The position numbers and the translations under genes were made by a program. From the NCBI RefSeq assembly GCF_000621745.1, contig NZ_JHXK01000029.1, positions 19,415 to 83,414 on the forward strand: a stretch of DNA of 64,000 nt, given 5' to 3'. Within the stretch, counting starts at the first letter, position 1, and each line of letters starts with the position of its first letter. The notes beneath the pieces were generated by a model. The model had not been told where the DNA came from, did not search any database, and saw nothing but the letters and a program-made list of their open reading frames with translations. The stretch is from Clostridium beijerinckii HUN142. GTDB taxonomy: Bacteria; Bacillota; Clostridia; Clostridiales; Clostridiaceae. Below, in pieces: positions 52,449 through 61,844 of the stretch.

Positions 52449-53012
52449 ATGGTTATCAATGAAGATAATGTTTTATTAGAACTTAAAAAAAGAAACACTA
52501 AGGCTTTAGAATATATAATAAATACTTATTCAAATTTCGTTTTTAAGGTAGTTATAAATGTTTTGGGAAATGATAATTATGAAAGTGCTAAGGAATGTCT
52601 TAATGATATATACCTCTTAGTATGGAATAAGTATCAACTTTATAATCCAGAGAAGGCTTCCTTTAAAAATTGGCTCTTAGCTGTCAGTAAGTATAAGGCT
52701 ATTGACTATAAGAGAAGCTTAAAGCAAACAAATAATGTAAACATCGAAGATGAGTTTTTATTTTCTTCTAATAATATTGAAAATGAATATATCCTAAAGG
52801 AAAAGAAGAAAGAGTTACTTGAGCTATTAGATAATGAAAGTAAAACAGATAGGGAAATATTCATAAGAAAATACATTTTTGATGAGGATATAAACAGTAT
52901 AACCAAAAAATTAAAGCTATCAAAAGGTGCAGTTTACAACAGGCTATGGAGAACAAGGAATTCTCTTACAGAAAAACTAAATGCTCCGTGCGAAGGGGAG
53001 GTAGTAAAATGA
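52449..53012 (+). CDS. ECF-type RNA polymerase sigma factor (pair 3)
   Basis: 187 residues with regions 2 (FKNWLLAVSKYKAIDYKRSL) and 4 (DREIFIRKYIFDEDINSITK through YNRLWRTRNSL). Closely related to the pair-1 product. It overlaps the anti-sigma start by 4 bp (ATGA). AGGAGTT precedes ATG. Confidence 0.88.
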   Translation: MVINEDNVLLELKKRNTKALEYIINTYSNFVFKVVINVLGNDNYESAKECLNDIYLLVWNKYQLYNPEKASFKNWLLAVSKYKAIDYKRSLKQTNNVNIEDEFLFSSNNIENEYILKEKKKELLELLDNESKTDREIFIRKYIFDEDINSITKKLKLSKGAVYNRLWRTRNSLTEKLNAPCEGEVVK

Positions 53013-54091
53013 AATCAAATTTGAATGAAGATGAAATTTTAGTTCTATTAAATGATGTTACTATTACTGATAATGAATTAAGTTCGTTGGAATTTAATGA
53101 TATAGAAAAAAGAAAGTTACTTTGTAAAGTAATTAATAAGGTTAAAGAAAATAGTTCAAAGAGAAGGCATATTTCAGTAGCGGCATCTCTTATCTTAGTA
53201 TGTTTAATAGCATTAGCAGGTAAATCAGTAATTGCAACCATAAATGTAGAGATATTTGGAGACAATAGAGGAATTGAACAAGCAGTCAAGCATAACTATG
53301 TACAGGAAGTTAATAGAGGTATTGTCAGTAATAGTGGAGTTGGAATTCAAGTTACTCATATGGTAATAGATAAAGCGAAATTTGCTTTATCCTTTGATTT
53401 AAAATTTGATAATCCAGAAATCTTAAAGAAGAATTTACAATGGTTAAATATGGATTTAGAAATAAAAGATGATAAAGGGAGAATAATTAAGGGATATTGT
53501 GATCAAGACCTTTCTGACAAAAATGTACTGGGAGTTATTAGTTCGAGTTCTGATAACTTTGAAGTTCTAAATAAAGACACAGGAGAAGCAAGATACAATC
53601 TTATACTAGATTCTGATGATAAAAATATTCCAGTTCTAAATAATATAGATATAAATATAAAAACAATTTCTTTTGATTTTAATGATGACCAAAATGATAG
53701 CCTAGATAAGGAGATAACAGGAAAGTGGCAATTTAGCATAGATGTAAATAGTAAATTAAAAAATAATAAAAGTATATTTTTCACTGGAGAAAATACTGAA
53801 AATGAGATTAAGGTAAATTCTGTAGAAACAACTCAAACCGGTACAGTACTAAAATTTACTCCTTCTAAGAATGTAGATTATAAAGATGTATTTAAAAATG
53901 TGTATCTTATAGATGACAAGGGCGTAAGTAAAAATGTTACAGGAAATGTAGGTTCTATGGACGATGAAAATAATAAGTCAATTTATACAGTAACTTTTCC
54001 TATAACAACTTTTGATAATCCTAAAGATTTGACGTTTGTAATTAGAGATTACTATGGAAGAAATGTTGAAATAAAACTAAATAGAAATTAG
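53009..54091 (+). CDS. DUF4179-domain membrane protein, probable anti-sigma factor (pair 3)
   Basis: 360 residues from ATG 53009 (GGGGAGG upstream). N-terminal cytoplasmic ~55 residues, one transmembrane helix (ISVAASLILVCLIALAGKSV), then DUF4179 and beta-rich ectodomain. The ectodomain is diverged from those of pairs 1 and 2, so the sensed signal probably differs. Confidence 0.78.
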   Translation: MKSNLNEDEILVLLNDVTITDNELSSLEFNDIEKRKLLCKVINKVKENSSKRRHISVAASLILVCLIALAGKSVIATINVEIFGDNRGIEQAVKHNYVQEVNRGIVSNSGVGIQVTHMVIDKAKFALSFDLKFDNPEILKKNLQWLNMDLEIKDDKGRIIKGYCDQDLSDKNVLGVISSSSDNFEVLNKDTGEARYNLILDSDDKNIPVLNNIDINIKTISFDFNDDQNDSLDKEITGKWQFSIDVNSKLKNNKSIFFTGENTENEIKVNSVETTQTGTVLKFTPSKNVDYKDVFKNVYLIDDKGVSKNVTGNVGSMDDENNKSIYTVTFPITTFDNPKDLTFVIRDYYGRNVEIKLNRN

Positions 54092-54344
54092 TTTTATTTA
54101 TAAGAAATAAAAGAAAAATATAAAAATATATGGATCTCTTAAAGTAAAAGCTTAAATTAAATCAACATTATAACAGCTATTTTAATAATTGGAGTAATTA
54201 CGGGTAAAGTTCATGCTGCTCTAGGTATATTTTATTACAAGCTTATTATAATTTGTTGAAGAAGTGATTTTTTGGTTATAGGCTGAAAGAAGAGGATTGA
54301 ATGATTAAAAAAACTGATGTTTTATGCTACTAACTAAATGGTGA

Positions 54345-54385
54345 ATTTTCTCTTTAACATTGAATCTATGTTAAAGAGAAAATAT
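54345..54385. terminator. Perfect 16-bp hairpin, bidirectional terminator candidate
   Basis: ATTTTCTCTTTAACAT (54345-54360)/ATGTTAAAGAGAAAAT (54368-54383). It lies in the 378-bp gap between pair 3 and the HxlR gene. Nothing coding is seen in that gap. Confidence 0.6.
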
Positions 54386-54469
54386 TACATTCTTGAAGAA
54401 GTATAATATAGGTATTTTACAGTATCGTTAGTTAAATGTGATTATTAAAATATATAATAGAAATTTCCG

Positions 54470-54805
54470 CTATTCTAAAATTGTAAGTCCCCACTTCTTC
54501 AACTCTATAAATGCAGTTTCTAAACTCTTACCTTTTTCAGTTAATTCATATTCAACTTTTGGAGGAATTTCTGGATAAACTATTCTTTTAACTAACCCAA
54601 ACTTCTCTAATTCACGTAGTCTAAGGGAGAGCGTTTTGGGGCTTATCCCATCTAAAGAGCGCAACAAATCTCCAAATCTAATTTTTCCATCTATCAATAA
54701 ATCTCTTATTATTAGAAATGTCCATTTACTACCTATAATATTTATTGCTGCCTCAATAGGACATTTTTCATTAGGATTTCCTCGTTCAAGTTTGATTTCT
54801 GACAT
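54470..54805 (-). CDS. HxlR-family transcriptional regulator
   Basis: 111 residues from ATG 54805 (AAGGAG upstream; the longer frame to 54877 has no site). HxlR features: CPIEAAINIIGSKWTFLIIR, with the N-terminal Cys that can act as a redox/electrophile sensor, and LDGISPKTLSLRLRELEKFG. It is divergent from an Old Yellow Enzyme gene, a known arrangement for electrophile response. Confidence 0.87.
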   Translation of the reverse strand: MSEIKLERGNPNEKCPIEAAINIIGSKWTFLIIRDLLIDGKIRFGDLLRSLDGISPKTLSLRLRELEKFGLVKRIVYPEIPPKVEYELTEKGKSLETAFIELKKWGLTILE

Positions 54806-54950
54806 AAATAAAACTCCTTTCAGCCGTTGATTTCTCACTATACTTACTTTTTTGAAATTATATGAAAAAAATATCACTACTTTTCAAAGTATAGTATAGA
54901 TAATATAATGACAATAAGCAAGAGATTTAAATAAAAAGGAGATTATAATT

Positions 54951-55967
54951 ATGAATACTTTTAAAAATTATACTTTAAAAAATACAAACTTAAAGAATAG
55001 AATTGTTATGCCACCAATGTGCATGTACTCTTCGGATGAGACTGGTATGGCAAATGATTTTCATTACACTCATTATGTTAGCAGAGCCATTGGTGCAGTA
55101 GGTCTTATAATACTTGAATCTACAGGAGTTGTTGAAAATGGAAGGACAACAGACAATGATTTAGGGATTTGGGATGACACGCATATAGATGGACTGAAAA
55201 AAATTGTTAATGGTGTTAAAAAATATGGTTCTAAAATTGCAATACAATTAAATCATGGTGGAAGAAAATATACAGGAACAGCTAGTCAGGCTGTAGCTCC
55301 AAGTGCAGTTAAATTTGATGAAAGAAGTACATTGCCTAAGGAATTAAATAGAGATGATATTAAAGAAATTGTATTAAATTTTAAAGAAGCAGCGAAAAGA
55401 GCAGATAAAGCGGGATTTGATGCTATAGAAATACATGGAGCACATGGTTATCTAATACATCAATTTCTATCACCATTATCAAATTTAAGAAAAGATGAAT
55501 ATGGTGGAAATATAAAGAATAGAACTAGATTTCTAAAAGAAATATTACAAGCTGTGACAGAAGTATGGCCAAAAGAGAAAGTAATTTTGCTTAGAGTATC
55601 AGCTTATGATTATAAAAATGGTGGAATAAAATTAAATGATATGATTGAAATCATAAATGAAATTAAAGAGTATATTGATATAGTGCATGTAAGTACTGGA
55701 GGATTAATTCCAGCAGAAATAAATGCATATCCAGGATATCAAGTAAATTATTCAAGCATAATTAAAGAAAAATGTAACATTCCTACAATAGCTGTTGGAT
55801 TAATTACAGATATTAATATGGCTGAGGAAATAATATCGAATGATATAGCAGATTTAGTTGCAGTTGGTAGGGAACTTTTAAGAAACCCATACTTTGTGTT
55901 AAATGAAGCAAAAACTAGAAACTTAGATTTTGATTATCCTGAACAATATAAAGGTGCTTTCAAATAA
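54951..55967 (+). CDS. NADH:flavin oxidoreductase (Old Yellow Enzyme, YqjM/NamA-like)
   Basis: 338 residues. FMN-containing ene-reductase of the YqjM class: PPMCMYSSDETG near residue 23-34 (YqjM-type Cys), LNHGGRKY, AIEIHGAHGYLIHQFLSPLS (substrate His-x-x-His here HGAH), and LVAVGRELLRNPY. It probably reduces alpha,beta-unsaturated carbonyls with the divergent HxlR gene as regulator. Confidence 0.92.
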   Translation: MNTFKNYTLKNTNLKNRIVMPPMCMYSSDETGMANDFHYTHYVSRAIGAVGLIILESTGVVENGRTTDNDLGIWDDTHIDGLKKIVNGVKKYGSKIAIQLNHGGRKYTGTASQAVAPSAVKFDERSTLPKELNRDDIKEIVLNFKEAAKRADKAGFDAIEIHGAHGYLIHQFLSPLSNLRKDEYGGNIKNRTRFLKEILQAVTEVWPKEKVILLRVSAYDYKNGGIKLNDMIEIINEIKEYIDIVHVSTGGLIPAEINAYPGYQVNYSSIIKEKCNIPTIAVGLITDINMAEEIISNDIADLVAVGRELLRNPYFVLNEAKTRNLDFDYPEQYKGAFK

Positions 55968-56067
55968 GGCTCTGAAGGTAGAGACTCTACGTTATACTAG
56001 TTAATATATTTTAATCACATAAAGGTATATGTTTAGTAAAGTTTATGTGCTTATTTATTAATATAAA

Positions 56068-56115
56068 AAACAAGGTTTGGGGGTAAAGTTTACACCCAAC
56101 CTTGTTTTTTATAAT
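56068..56115. terminator. Bidirectional terminator
   Basis: AAAACAAGGTT-GGGGGT and ACACCCAACCTTGTTTT form a strong hairpin with A- and T-runs, between the OYE gene and the minus-strand ferredoxin. Confidence 0.8.
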
Positions 56116-56185
56116 ATTTCTTTTAGATTATACCAAGCTTTTGATGGTTCTATTTTTATTAAATAAAAGTATCTTTCTAGTAGCA

Positions 56186-56362
56186 TTATTTTTGAGAGAT
56201 ACATTTTTTAGGACAAGCTAATTGGCAAGCTCCACAGTCAACACAAGCAGATTCAGTGATTATTCTTTTTTTATCCTTATCTTCTGTGATGCATCCAACA
56301 ATACATACTCTCACGCAAGTTCCACAACCTACACAGTCAGATTTACTAATTCTTCTAGACAT
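56186..56362 (-). CDS. 2[4Fe-4S] ferredoxin (58 aa)
   Basis: Minus-strand ATG 56362, GGAGAA upstream, stop at 56186. Two complete clusters: CVGCGTCVRVCIVGC and CVDCGACQLACPKKC. It is 24 bp downstream of a PNPOx-fold flavoprotein gene, so it likely serves as its redox partner. Short length makes it easy to miss. Confidence 0.85.
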   Translation of the reverse strand: MSRRISKSDCVGCGTCVRVCIVGCITEDKDKKRIITESACVDCGACQLACPKKCISQK

Positions 56363-56386
56363 AATTTTCTCCTTACATTTAGAAAA

Positions 56387-56758
56387 CTATAGTGTTTGTT
56401 TACAAGAGGTAACTGTAACTTCTAATGTTCTTGTTAGGAATGGACATTTTTCTTTCATTAGATTAAAGTTATCTCCATCTTTTAAGAATTTAGCAGTTCC
56501 TTCAAGTAAAAATCCAGTTCCCATATAATTGTATCCCATCACTTCTTTACTACCAAGAGTCAATTTAACTTTAGGGTTAGCATTAACATTTTCTTCTGTT
56601 TTAATCATGGCAGCTGCAGGGATTAAGATTTTATTTCCTTCTGCAATGATTAAGTAACTATTCCATGTGTTAGCAACATGAGCTTCGTTATTTGAACAAG
56701 TCACAATAGAAACTACTCCCTCATGATTTAATACCTCAAAAAATTTTTCTGTAAACAT
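56387..56758 (-). CDS. Pyridoxamine 5'-phosphate oxidase-fold (FMN-binding) protein
   Basis: 123 residues. The PNPOx-like split-barrel is indicated by FFEVLNHEGVVSIVTCSNNE then AHVANTWNSYLIIAEGNKIL and LTLGSKEVMGYNYMGTGFLL. It is followed by a ferredoxin gene, so a small FMN redox protein is likely. Divergent from Rrf2 at 56963, the candidate regulator. Confidence 0.8.
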   Translation of the reverse strand: MFTEKFFEVLNHEGVVSIVTCSNNEAHVANTWNSYLIIAEGNKILIPAAAMIKTEENVNANPKVKLTLGSKEVMGYNYMGTGFLLEGTAKFLKDGDNFNLMKEKCPFLTRTLEVTVTSCKQTL

Positions 56759-56962
56759 TCTATATTCCTTCTTTCTTTCTTAAATAAAGATATGTATTAT
56801 CGTCGATAAATGTTATCTATAATTATAATATGATTATTTCTTTTGTTTGTCAATATAAATATTTGGCAGGGAACATATGCTTGATACCATATGATTATCT
56901 TGAATGGGAATAAATAATAGGATATTATTAATAAAAGACTATAAACTAAAGGAGTATGAAAA

Positions 56963-57466
56963 ATGAAGTTTTCAGTAGGAGTAGAATATGCAATACATTG
57001 CTTATTATATATGGTAAAACTAGAGGAAGGTAAATCAGTAGGAATAAGAGACTTGGCAACCTTTCAAGGTATTTCAGAAACTTACTTATCTAAAGTATAT
57101 GCAAAATTAAGCAAAGCAGGAATTATAAAATCTATACCTGGTGTGAAGGGTGGTTATGCGTTAGCTCGTAGTGCGGAAGAAATAACATTTTGGGATATTG
57201 TTGAAGCAGTAGAAGGAAGTGAATCATTCTTTCAATGTGCAGAAATTAGGCAAAATAATATATTATTAGATAAAGATAATTTGCCAGATACACATACAAA
57301 ATGCCCGTGTTTAATAAAAGTTGTAATGTCAGAAGCAGAAGACGAAATGAGAAAATACTTAAGAAAAAAATCGTTGGCGTGGTTATACAATGAAGTATAT
57401 AATAAAAAGCTTCCCAAAGAAGTTGAAAAAGCAACAATTGACTGGTTTAATAATAGCAAAAAGTAA
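56963..57466 (+). CDS. Rrf2-family transcriptional regulator
   Basis: 167 residues. N-terminal winged helix (VGIRDLATFQGISETYLSKV; LSKAGIIKSIPGVKGGYALA). Cys ~93 (FFQCAEI) and HTKCPCL (~112-114) fit the three-Cys set that binds [Fe-S] clusters in IscR/NsrR-type sensors. The gap to the flavoprotein gene contains TATCGTCGATAAATG, a possible operator. Confidence 0.85.
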   Translation: MKFSVGVEYAIHCLLYMVKLEEGKSVGIRDLATFQGISETYLSKVYAKLSKAGIIKSIPGVKGGYALARSAEEITFWDIVEAVEGSESFFQCAEIRQNNILLDKDNLPDTHTKCPCLIKVVMSEAEDEMRKYLRKKSLAWLYNEVYNKKLPKEVEKATIDWFNNSKK

Positions 57467-57618
57467 TTTAAGTAGTAAAAATTAGGAATATTAATAGCTT
57501 TAGGGTGGGCTCGCATTTGGAGGTGATATTGTTAATTGCATTATCATAAGCAATCTAGATTTTTTTGCCTATAAGTCTTGAGATAGTTCGTAGTTGACAG
57601 TGAAATACACGACTATAT

Positions 57619-57656
57619 ATGACCGTATTGTAGAAATCCAATACGGTTTTTTACTA
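57619..57656 (+). terminator. Intrinsic terminator
   Basis: ACCGTATTG/CAATACGGT hairpin followed by TTTTTTAC, ahead of the ribose promoter. The remainder of 57467-57795 shows nothing coding. Confidence 0.8.
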
Positions 57657-57795
57657 TATATAAAATTAGAAGGTGATGTTGTAATTATACTATAAGATTG
57701 TGTTGATATTTTTTACAAAGGAATAAACACATAATAAAATATAGAAATTTGAAATTATTATTATATGAATTATTAGAAAAGATTTACAGAAACTA

Positions 57796-57857
57796 TTGAC
57801 ATTGTTATGATAACGTTTTATACTTTACTTAACCGGGTTACTTAACCGGTTAAGTAA
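57796..57857 (+). promoter_or_regulatory. Ribose operon promoter and LacI/RbsR-type operator
   Basis: TTGACA (57796-57801)-17 bp-TATACT (57819-57824). The operator TTACTTAACCGGTTAAGTAA (57838-57857) is a perfect 20-bp palindrome placed over the start site, with a further half-site TTTACTTAACCGG at ~57825-57835 next to the -10. CcpA-like TGATAACGTTTTA between the boxes is weak. Confidence 0.8.
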
Positions 57858-57872
57858 AGAAGAGGTGAGTTT

Positions 57873-58802
57873 ATGAATAAGATTTGTATTCTTGGAAGTA
57901 TCAATATGGATATGGTTGTTTCTATAAATAAAATGCCACTAATTGGAGAAACAATTTTTAGTGATAATTTTAAGTTAGCACATGGGGGCAAAGGTGCTAA
58001 TCAGGCAGTTGCAGCACAAAGATTAGGAGCAGAAGTACATATGATAAGCAAGGTAGGACAAGATGCTTATGGATTACAAATAGTAAATAGTCTGGAAAAA
58101 GAAAATATAAATGTTGATAATGTATTTAGAGATGATGTTAGCCCAACAGGTACAGCAATAATAACTGTAGACAATGAAGGTAATAATTCGATAATAGTTG
58201 TACCAGGTGCAAATATGACTCTTAATTTAAAAGAAATAAATAAATGTAAAGAAGTCATAACTTGTAGTGACATAATAGTATCACAATTTGAAACACCTAT
58301 TGAAGTTACAATAGAAGCTTTTAAATTTGCAAAAGAAAATGAAGTTATTACAATTTTAAATCCAGCACCAGCAAAGGATATTCCAAAAGAATTACTTAAA
58401 TATACAGATATTATAATACCTAATGAAACAGAAGCTACAACATTGACTGGAATAAATGTAAATGATTTAGAAAGTGCAAAACAAGCTGCAAATATCTTTT
58501 TTAATAATAATGTTAAGTATGTAATAATTACATTAGGTGATAAGGGCGCAGCTGTAATATCAAAGGAAGATGGAATTTTAATCCCTGCATATAAAGTTAA
58601 TGCAATAGATACTACTGCAGCTGGAGATTCGTTTATAGGAGCAGTAAGTACCAAATTAACAAAATCTAATTTAAATATTAATTCATTAGCAGAAGCAGTT
58701 AAATTTTCAAATAAGGTTTCAGCTATAGCGGTTCAAAGAGAAGGAGCGCAACCTTCAATACCATCTTTAAAAGAAATTAACGAGATTTATGGGGAGGAAT
58801 AG
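57873..58802 (+). CDS. rbsK: Ribokinase
   Basis: 309 residues. PfkB family: [36 protein letters not shown], and C-terminal [14 protein letters not shown] (catalytic Asp in TTAAGD). It phosphorylates ribose to ribose 5-phosphate with ATP. It is the first gene of the rbs operon; GAGGTG precedes ATG. Confidence 0.95.
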   Translation: MNKICILGSINMDMVVSINKMPLIGETIFSDNFKLAHGGKGANQAVAAQRLGAEVHMISKVGQDAYGLQIVNSLEKENINVDNVFRDDVSPTGTAIITVDNEGNNSIIVVPGANMTLNLKEINKCKEVITCSDIIVSQFETPIEVTIEAFKFAKENEVITILNPAPAKDIPKELLKYTDIIIPNETEATTLTGINVNDLESAKQAANIFFNNNVKYVIITLGDKGAAVISKEDGILIPAYKVNAIDTTAAGDSFIGAVSTKLTKSNLNINSLAEAVKFSNKVSAIAVQREGAQPSIPSLKEINEIYGEE

Positions 58803-58804
58803 AG

Positions 58805-59200
58805 ATGAAAAAAATTGGTATTTTAAATGGAGAAATTTCTAGCGTGGTTTCAAAAATGGGACATAAAGATTTAATAGCTATAGGAGATTGTGGATTACCA
58901 ATACCTGATAAAACAAAAAGAATAGATATAGCATTAACAAAAGATATTCCTAGCTTTATGGATACATTAAAGAACGTATTATTAGAACTTCAAGTAGAAG
59001 AAGTGATTTTAGCTGAAGAAATAGAAGAAAATAATCCTAAAATTTTTGAGGAAATAAAAAAACAATTTCAAAATGTGAAATTTACTTTTATAACTCATGA
59101 AGAATTAAAAATAATGTTAAATCACTGTAAGGCTGTAATTAGAACAGGAGAGCAGACTCCTTATGCTAATATAATTCTTAGATCAGGAGTAATTTTTTAA
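58805..59200 (+). CDS. rbsD: D-ribose pyranase
   Basis: 131 residues. Converts ribopyranose to ribofuranose for the kinase. [20 protein letters not shown] (catalytic His region), [20 protein letters not shown] and the end [17 protein letters not shown] are diagnostic. It follows rbsK by 2 bp. Confidence 0.95.
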   Translation: MKKIGILNGEISSVVSKMGHKDLIAIGDCGLPIPDKTKRIDIALTKDIPSFMDTLKNVLLELQVEEVILAEEIEENNPKIFEEIKKQFQNVKFTFITHEELKIMLNHCKAVIRTGEQTPYANIILRSGVIF

Positions 59201-59212
59201 GGAGGAGTAATT

Positions 59213-60709
59213 ATGGAAGAAAACATTCCTTTCCTTCAGATGGAAGGCATATTGAAGAGTTTTCCAGGAGTAAAAGCACTTGAAAATATAAACTTAAGTT
59301 TATATAAAGGAGAAGTATTAGCTCTTTTGGGAGAAAATGGTGCGGGAAAATCTACATTGATGAAGATTTTAACTGGTGTTTATCAAAAAGATGAAGGTAA
59401 AATTATTATGGACGGTTCAGAAGTAGAGATAAAAAATATAAAAGAAGCTGAAAAATTAGGTATATCAATGATACATCAAGAGTTAAGTGTTCTACCTAAT
59501 TTAACAGTTGCAGAGAATTTGTTTTTAGGAAATGAAAAAATAAATAAATTAACTAAAAAGTTAGATAGAAAAACAATGAACAGTATGTGTAAAGATTATT
59601 TAGAACAGATAGGATGCAATGTTAAGCCGAATGAGTATGCAAAAAATATAAGCATTGGAGAAATGCAGATGCTTGAAATAGCAAAAGCAATTTCAAAAAA
59701 CTCTAACGTAATAATTATGGACGAGCCAACAACAGCATTAACAGATGCAGAAACAGAAAAGCTTTTCAAAGTTGTCGAAAGGCTTAAGAGTAAGAACATA
59801 GCAATAATATATATATCTCATAGATTAGATGAAATTTTTGCTATTTGCGATAGGATAAATGTTTTAAGAGATGGAAAATATGTAGGTGAAGTTCAAGTAA
59901 AAGATGTTACTAAAGATGATTTAATAACTATGATGGTAGGTAGAAAAATGGAAGAACAATATCCATATAAAGAACCTGCTAATGTGACAACTATATTAAA
60001 ATTAAAGGATATTTGTTTAAAAGGAGTTTTACAATCAATTAATTTAGAGGTAAGAGCTGGGGAAATCCTTGGAATGTCAGGACTTATGGGGGCAGGTAGA
60101 ACAGAAGTTGCGAAGGTCATTTTTGGAGAATACAAAAAAACTAGTGGTTCTATTGAGATGAACGGGAAAGAATTAAATATAAATTCTCCTAAAGATGCAA
60201 TAAACAACGGAATCGCATATTTATCAGAAGACAGAAAAAAAGAAGGACTTATTCTTCCTTTATCAGTAAGAGAAAATATGACATTGGCTTCTTTGAATAA
60301 GTTTGAAAATAAAAATTTTTCTATAAGCAAAACAGCTGAGAAAAATACAGTTGATAAATATATAAAAGACTTATTAATTAAAACTCCTAACCAGGATCAG
60401 CTAATAAAGAATTTAAGTGGTGGAAATCAACAAAAGGTCATTATAGCCAAATGGCTTATACAATCTCCTAAAGTTTTAATAATAGATGAACCTACAAAAG
60501 GTATAGATGTAGGTGCCAAAAAAGAAATATATGATGTATTAAATATGTTAAAAGCTAAAGGAACAGCAGTTATTATGATTTCATCAGACATGCAAGAAGT
60601 GCTTGGAATATCAGATAGAGTAATAGTAATGCATGAAGGTAAAATAACTGGAGAGTTAGACCGCAAAGAAGCGACCCAAGAAAATATAATGAAATTAGCG
60701 ATTGAATGA
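59213..60709 (+). CDS. rbsA: Ribose ABC transporter ATP-binding protein
   Basis: 498 residues with two fused ABC domains. Domain 1: Walker [15 protein letters not shown], signature [15 protein letters not shown], Walker [13 protein letters not shown]. Domain 2: degenerate Walker [13 protein letters not shown], signature [15 protein letters not shown], Walker [13 protein letters not shown]. This is the RbsA/MglA pattern. Confidence 0.95.
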   Translation: MEENIPFLQMEGILKSFPGVKALENINLSLYKGEVLALLGENGAGKSTLMKILTGVYQKDEGKIIMDGSEVEIKNIKEAEKLGISMIHQELSVLPNLTVAENLFLGNEKINKLTKKLDRKTMNSMCKDYLEQIGCNVKPNEYAKNISIGEMQMLEIAKAISKNSNVIIMDEPTTALTDAETEKLFKVVERLKSKNIAIIYISHRLDEIFAICDRINVLRDGKYVGEVQVKDVTKDDLITMMVGRKMEEQYPYKEPANVTTILKLKDICLKGVLQSINLEVRAGEILGMSGLMGAGRTEVAKVIFGEYKKTSGSIEMNGKELNINSPKDAINNGIAYLSEDRKKEGLILPLSVRENMTLASLNKFENKNFSISKTAEKNTVDKYIKDLLIKTPNQDQLIKNLSGGNQQKVIIAKWLIQSPKVLIIDEPTKGIDVGAKKEIYDVLNMLKAKGTAVIMISSDMQEVLGISDRVIVMHEGKITGELDRKEATQENIMKLAIE

Positions 60710-60820
60710 TGAAAAAAGTTTAATTTTTTTATAAGGGAGTGTTGAAAGTGACTAATATAGAGAGTGAAAAAAGTTTAATTTCTTATAAGGGAGAGTTAAA
60801 AATGACTAATATAAAGAATA
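60710..60820 (+). repeat. Tandem ~55-bp duplication of the rbsC translation start region
   Basis: GAAAAAAGTTTAATTT..ATAAGGGAG..GTGACTAATATAGAG (60711-60763) is repeated as GAAAAAAGTTTAATTT..ATAAGGGAG..ATGACTAATATAAAG (60766-60820). Each unit holds a ribosome site and an initiation codon (GTG, then ATG), both in frame with rbsC. Confidence 0.7.
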
Positions 60821-61731
60821 ATTTATTAAAATATAAATCTATTTTAGCATTAATTGTATTGTGCGCAGTTATTACTATAATTTCACCATCATTTTTACAA
60901 GTATCAAATTTAAGAAATTTATTTACTCAAATTTCTGTAAATGCTGTTATATCATTGGGAATGACTTTTGTAATACTTACAGGTGGAATAGACTTGTCTG
61001 TAGGATCAATTGTTGCAATAGCAGGGGCAGTATCAGCTGTAACTATAAAAAATACTGGAAGCATATCACTAGGAATATTAGCAGCATTACTTACAGGGAT
61101 TTTAGTAGGAGTAATTAATGGAATAATTGTTGCTAAAGGAAGATTTCAAGCTTTTGTAGCGACTTTAGCAACACAAACAATATTTAGAGGTGCGACTTAT
61201 GTATTTACTGGAGGTAATCCAATATCAGGAATAGGTGATGGCTTTGTCAAATTAACTAATAGTAGAATATTAGGAATACCTGTTCCGGTTATTATTACAA
61301 TAATTGTATTTGCTATTTGTGCATATCTTTTAACTCAAACTAGATATGGAAGATATGTATATGCAGTAGGTGGAAATGAAGATTCAGCAAGACTTTCGGG
61401 AATAAGTGTTACTGGTGTTAAGACTTGGGTGTATATTATATCTGGTGCTACAGCTGCAATCGCTGGAATTATTGTCGCAAGCAGAATAGGATCAGCAGCA
61501 CCAACAGCTGGTAACGGCTATGAATTAGATGCAATAGCGGCCATAGTTATTGGAGGTACAAACTTAGCTGGTGGCGAAGGAACAATACTTGGAACAATAA
61601 TAGGTGTGTTAATTATAGGGGTTTTAAGTAATGGTTTAAATCTTATGGATGTTTCAGCTTTTTATCAAACTATAGTAAAAGGGTTAGTAATACTATTAGC
61701 AGTTTTAATAGAAATGAAAAAATCTAAATAA
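60802..61731 (+). CDS. rbsC: Ribose ABC transporter permease
   Basis: 310 residues from ATG 60802 (AAGGGAG 8 nt upstream); in-frame starts upstream (TTG 60739, GTG 60749) belong to the duplicated leader. About eight to ten helices; family segments GMTFVILTGGIDLSVGSIVA, YAVGGNEDSARLSGISV, and GGTNLAGGEGTILGTIIGV. Confidence 0.93.
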   Translation: MTNIKNNLLKYKSILALIVLCAVITIISPSFLQVSNLRNLFTQISVNAVISLGMTFVILTGGIDLSVGSIVAIAGAVSAVTIKNTGSISLGILAALLTGILVGVINGIIVAKGRFQAFVATLATQTIFRGATYVFTGGNPISGIGDGFVKLTNSRILGIPVPVIITIIVFAICAYLLTQTRYGRYVYAVGGNEDSARLSGISVTGVKTWVYIISGATAAIAGIIVASRIGSAAPTAGNGYELDAIAAIVIGGTNLAGGEGTILGTIIGVLIIGVLSNGLNLMDVSAFYQTIVKGLVILLAVLIEMKKSK

Positions 61732-61844
61732 TGCATTAAGTATTTATCGTAAAGAAGAAAACGATATTACTAGTTTAATCTAAAAGCGTCGCTTAAATAT
61801 TAAACTAATAAAAATTATAAAAAATATTTTTAGGAGGGAATTTT

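Noticed and set aside
58067..58654. 195-codon minus-strand frame within rbsK
   Set aside because: Antisense shadow of a well conserved ribokinase; composition is an artefact of codon usage.
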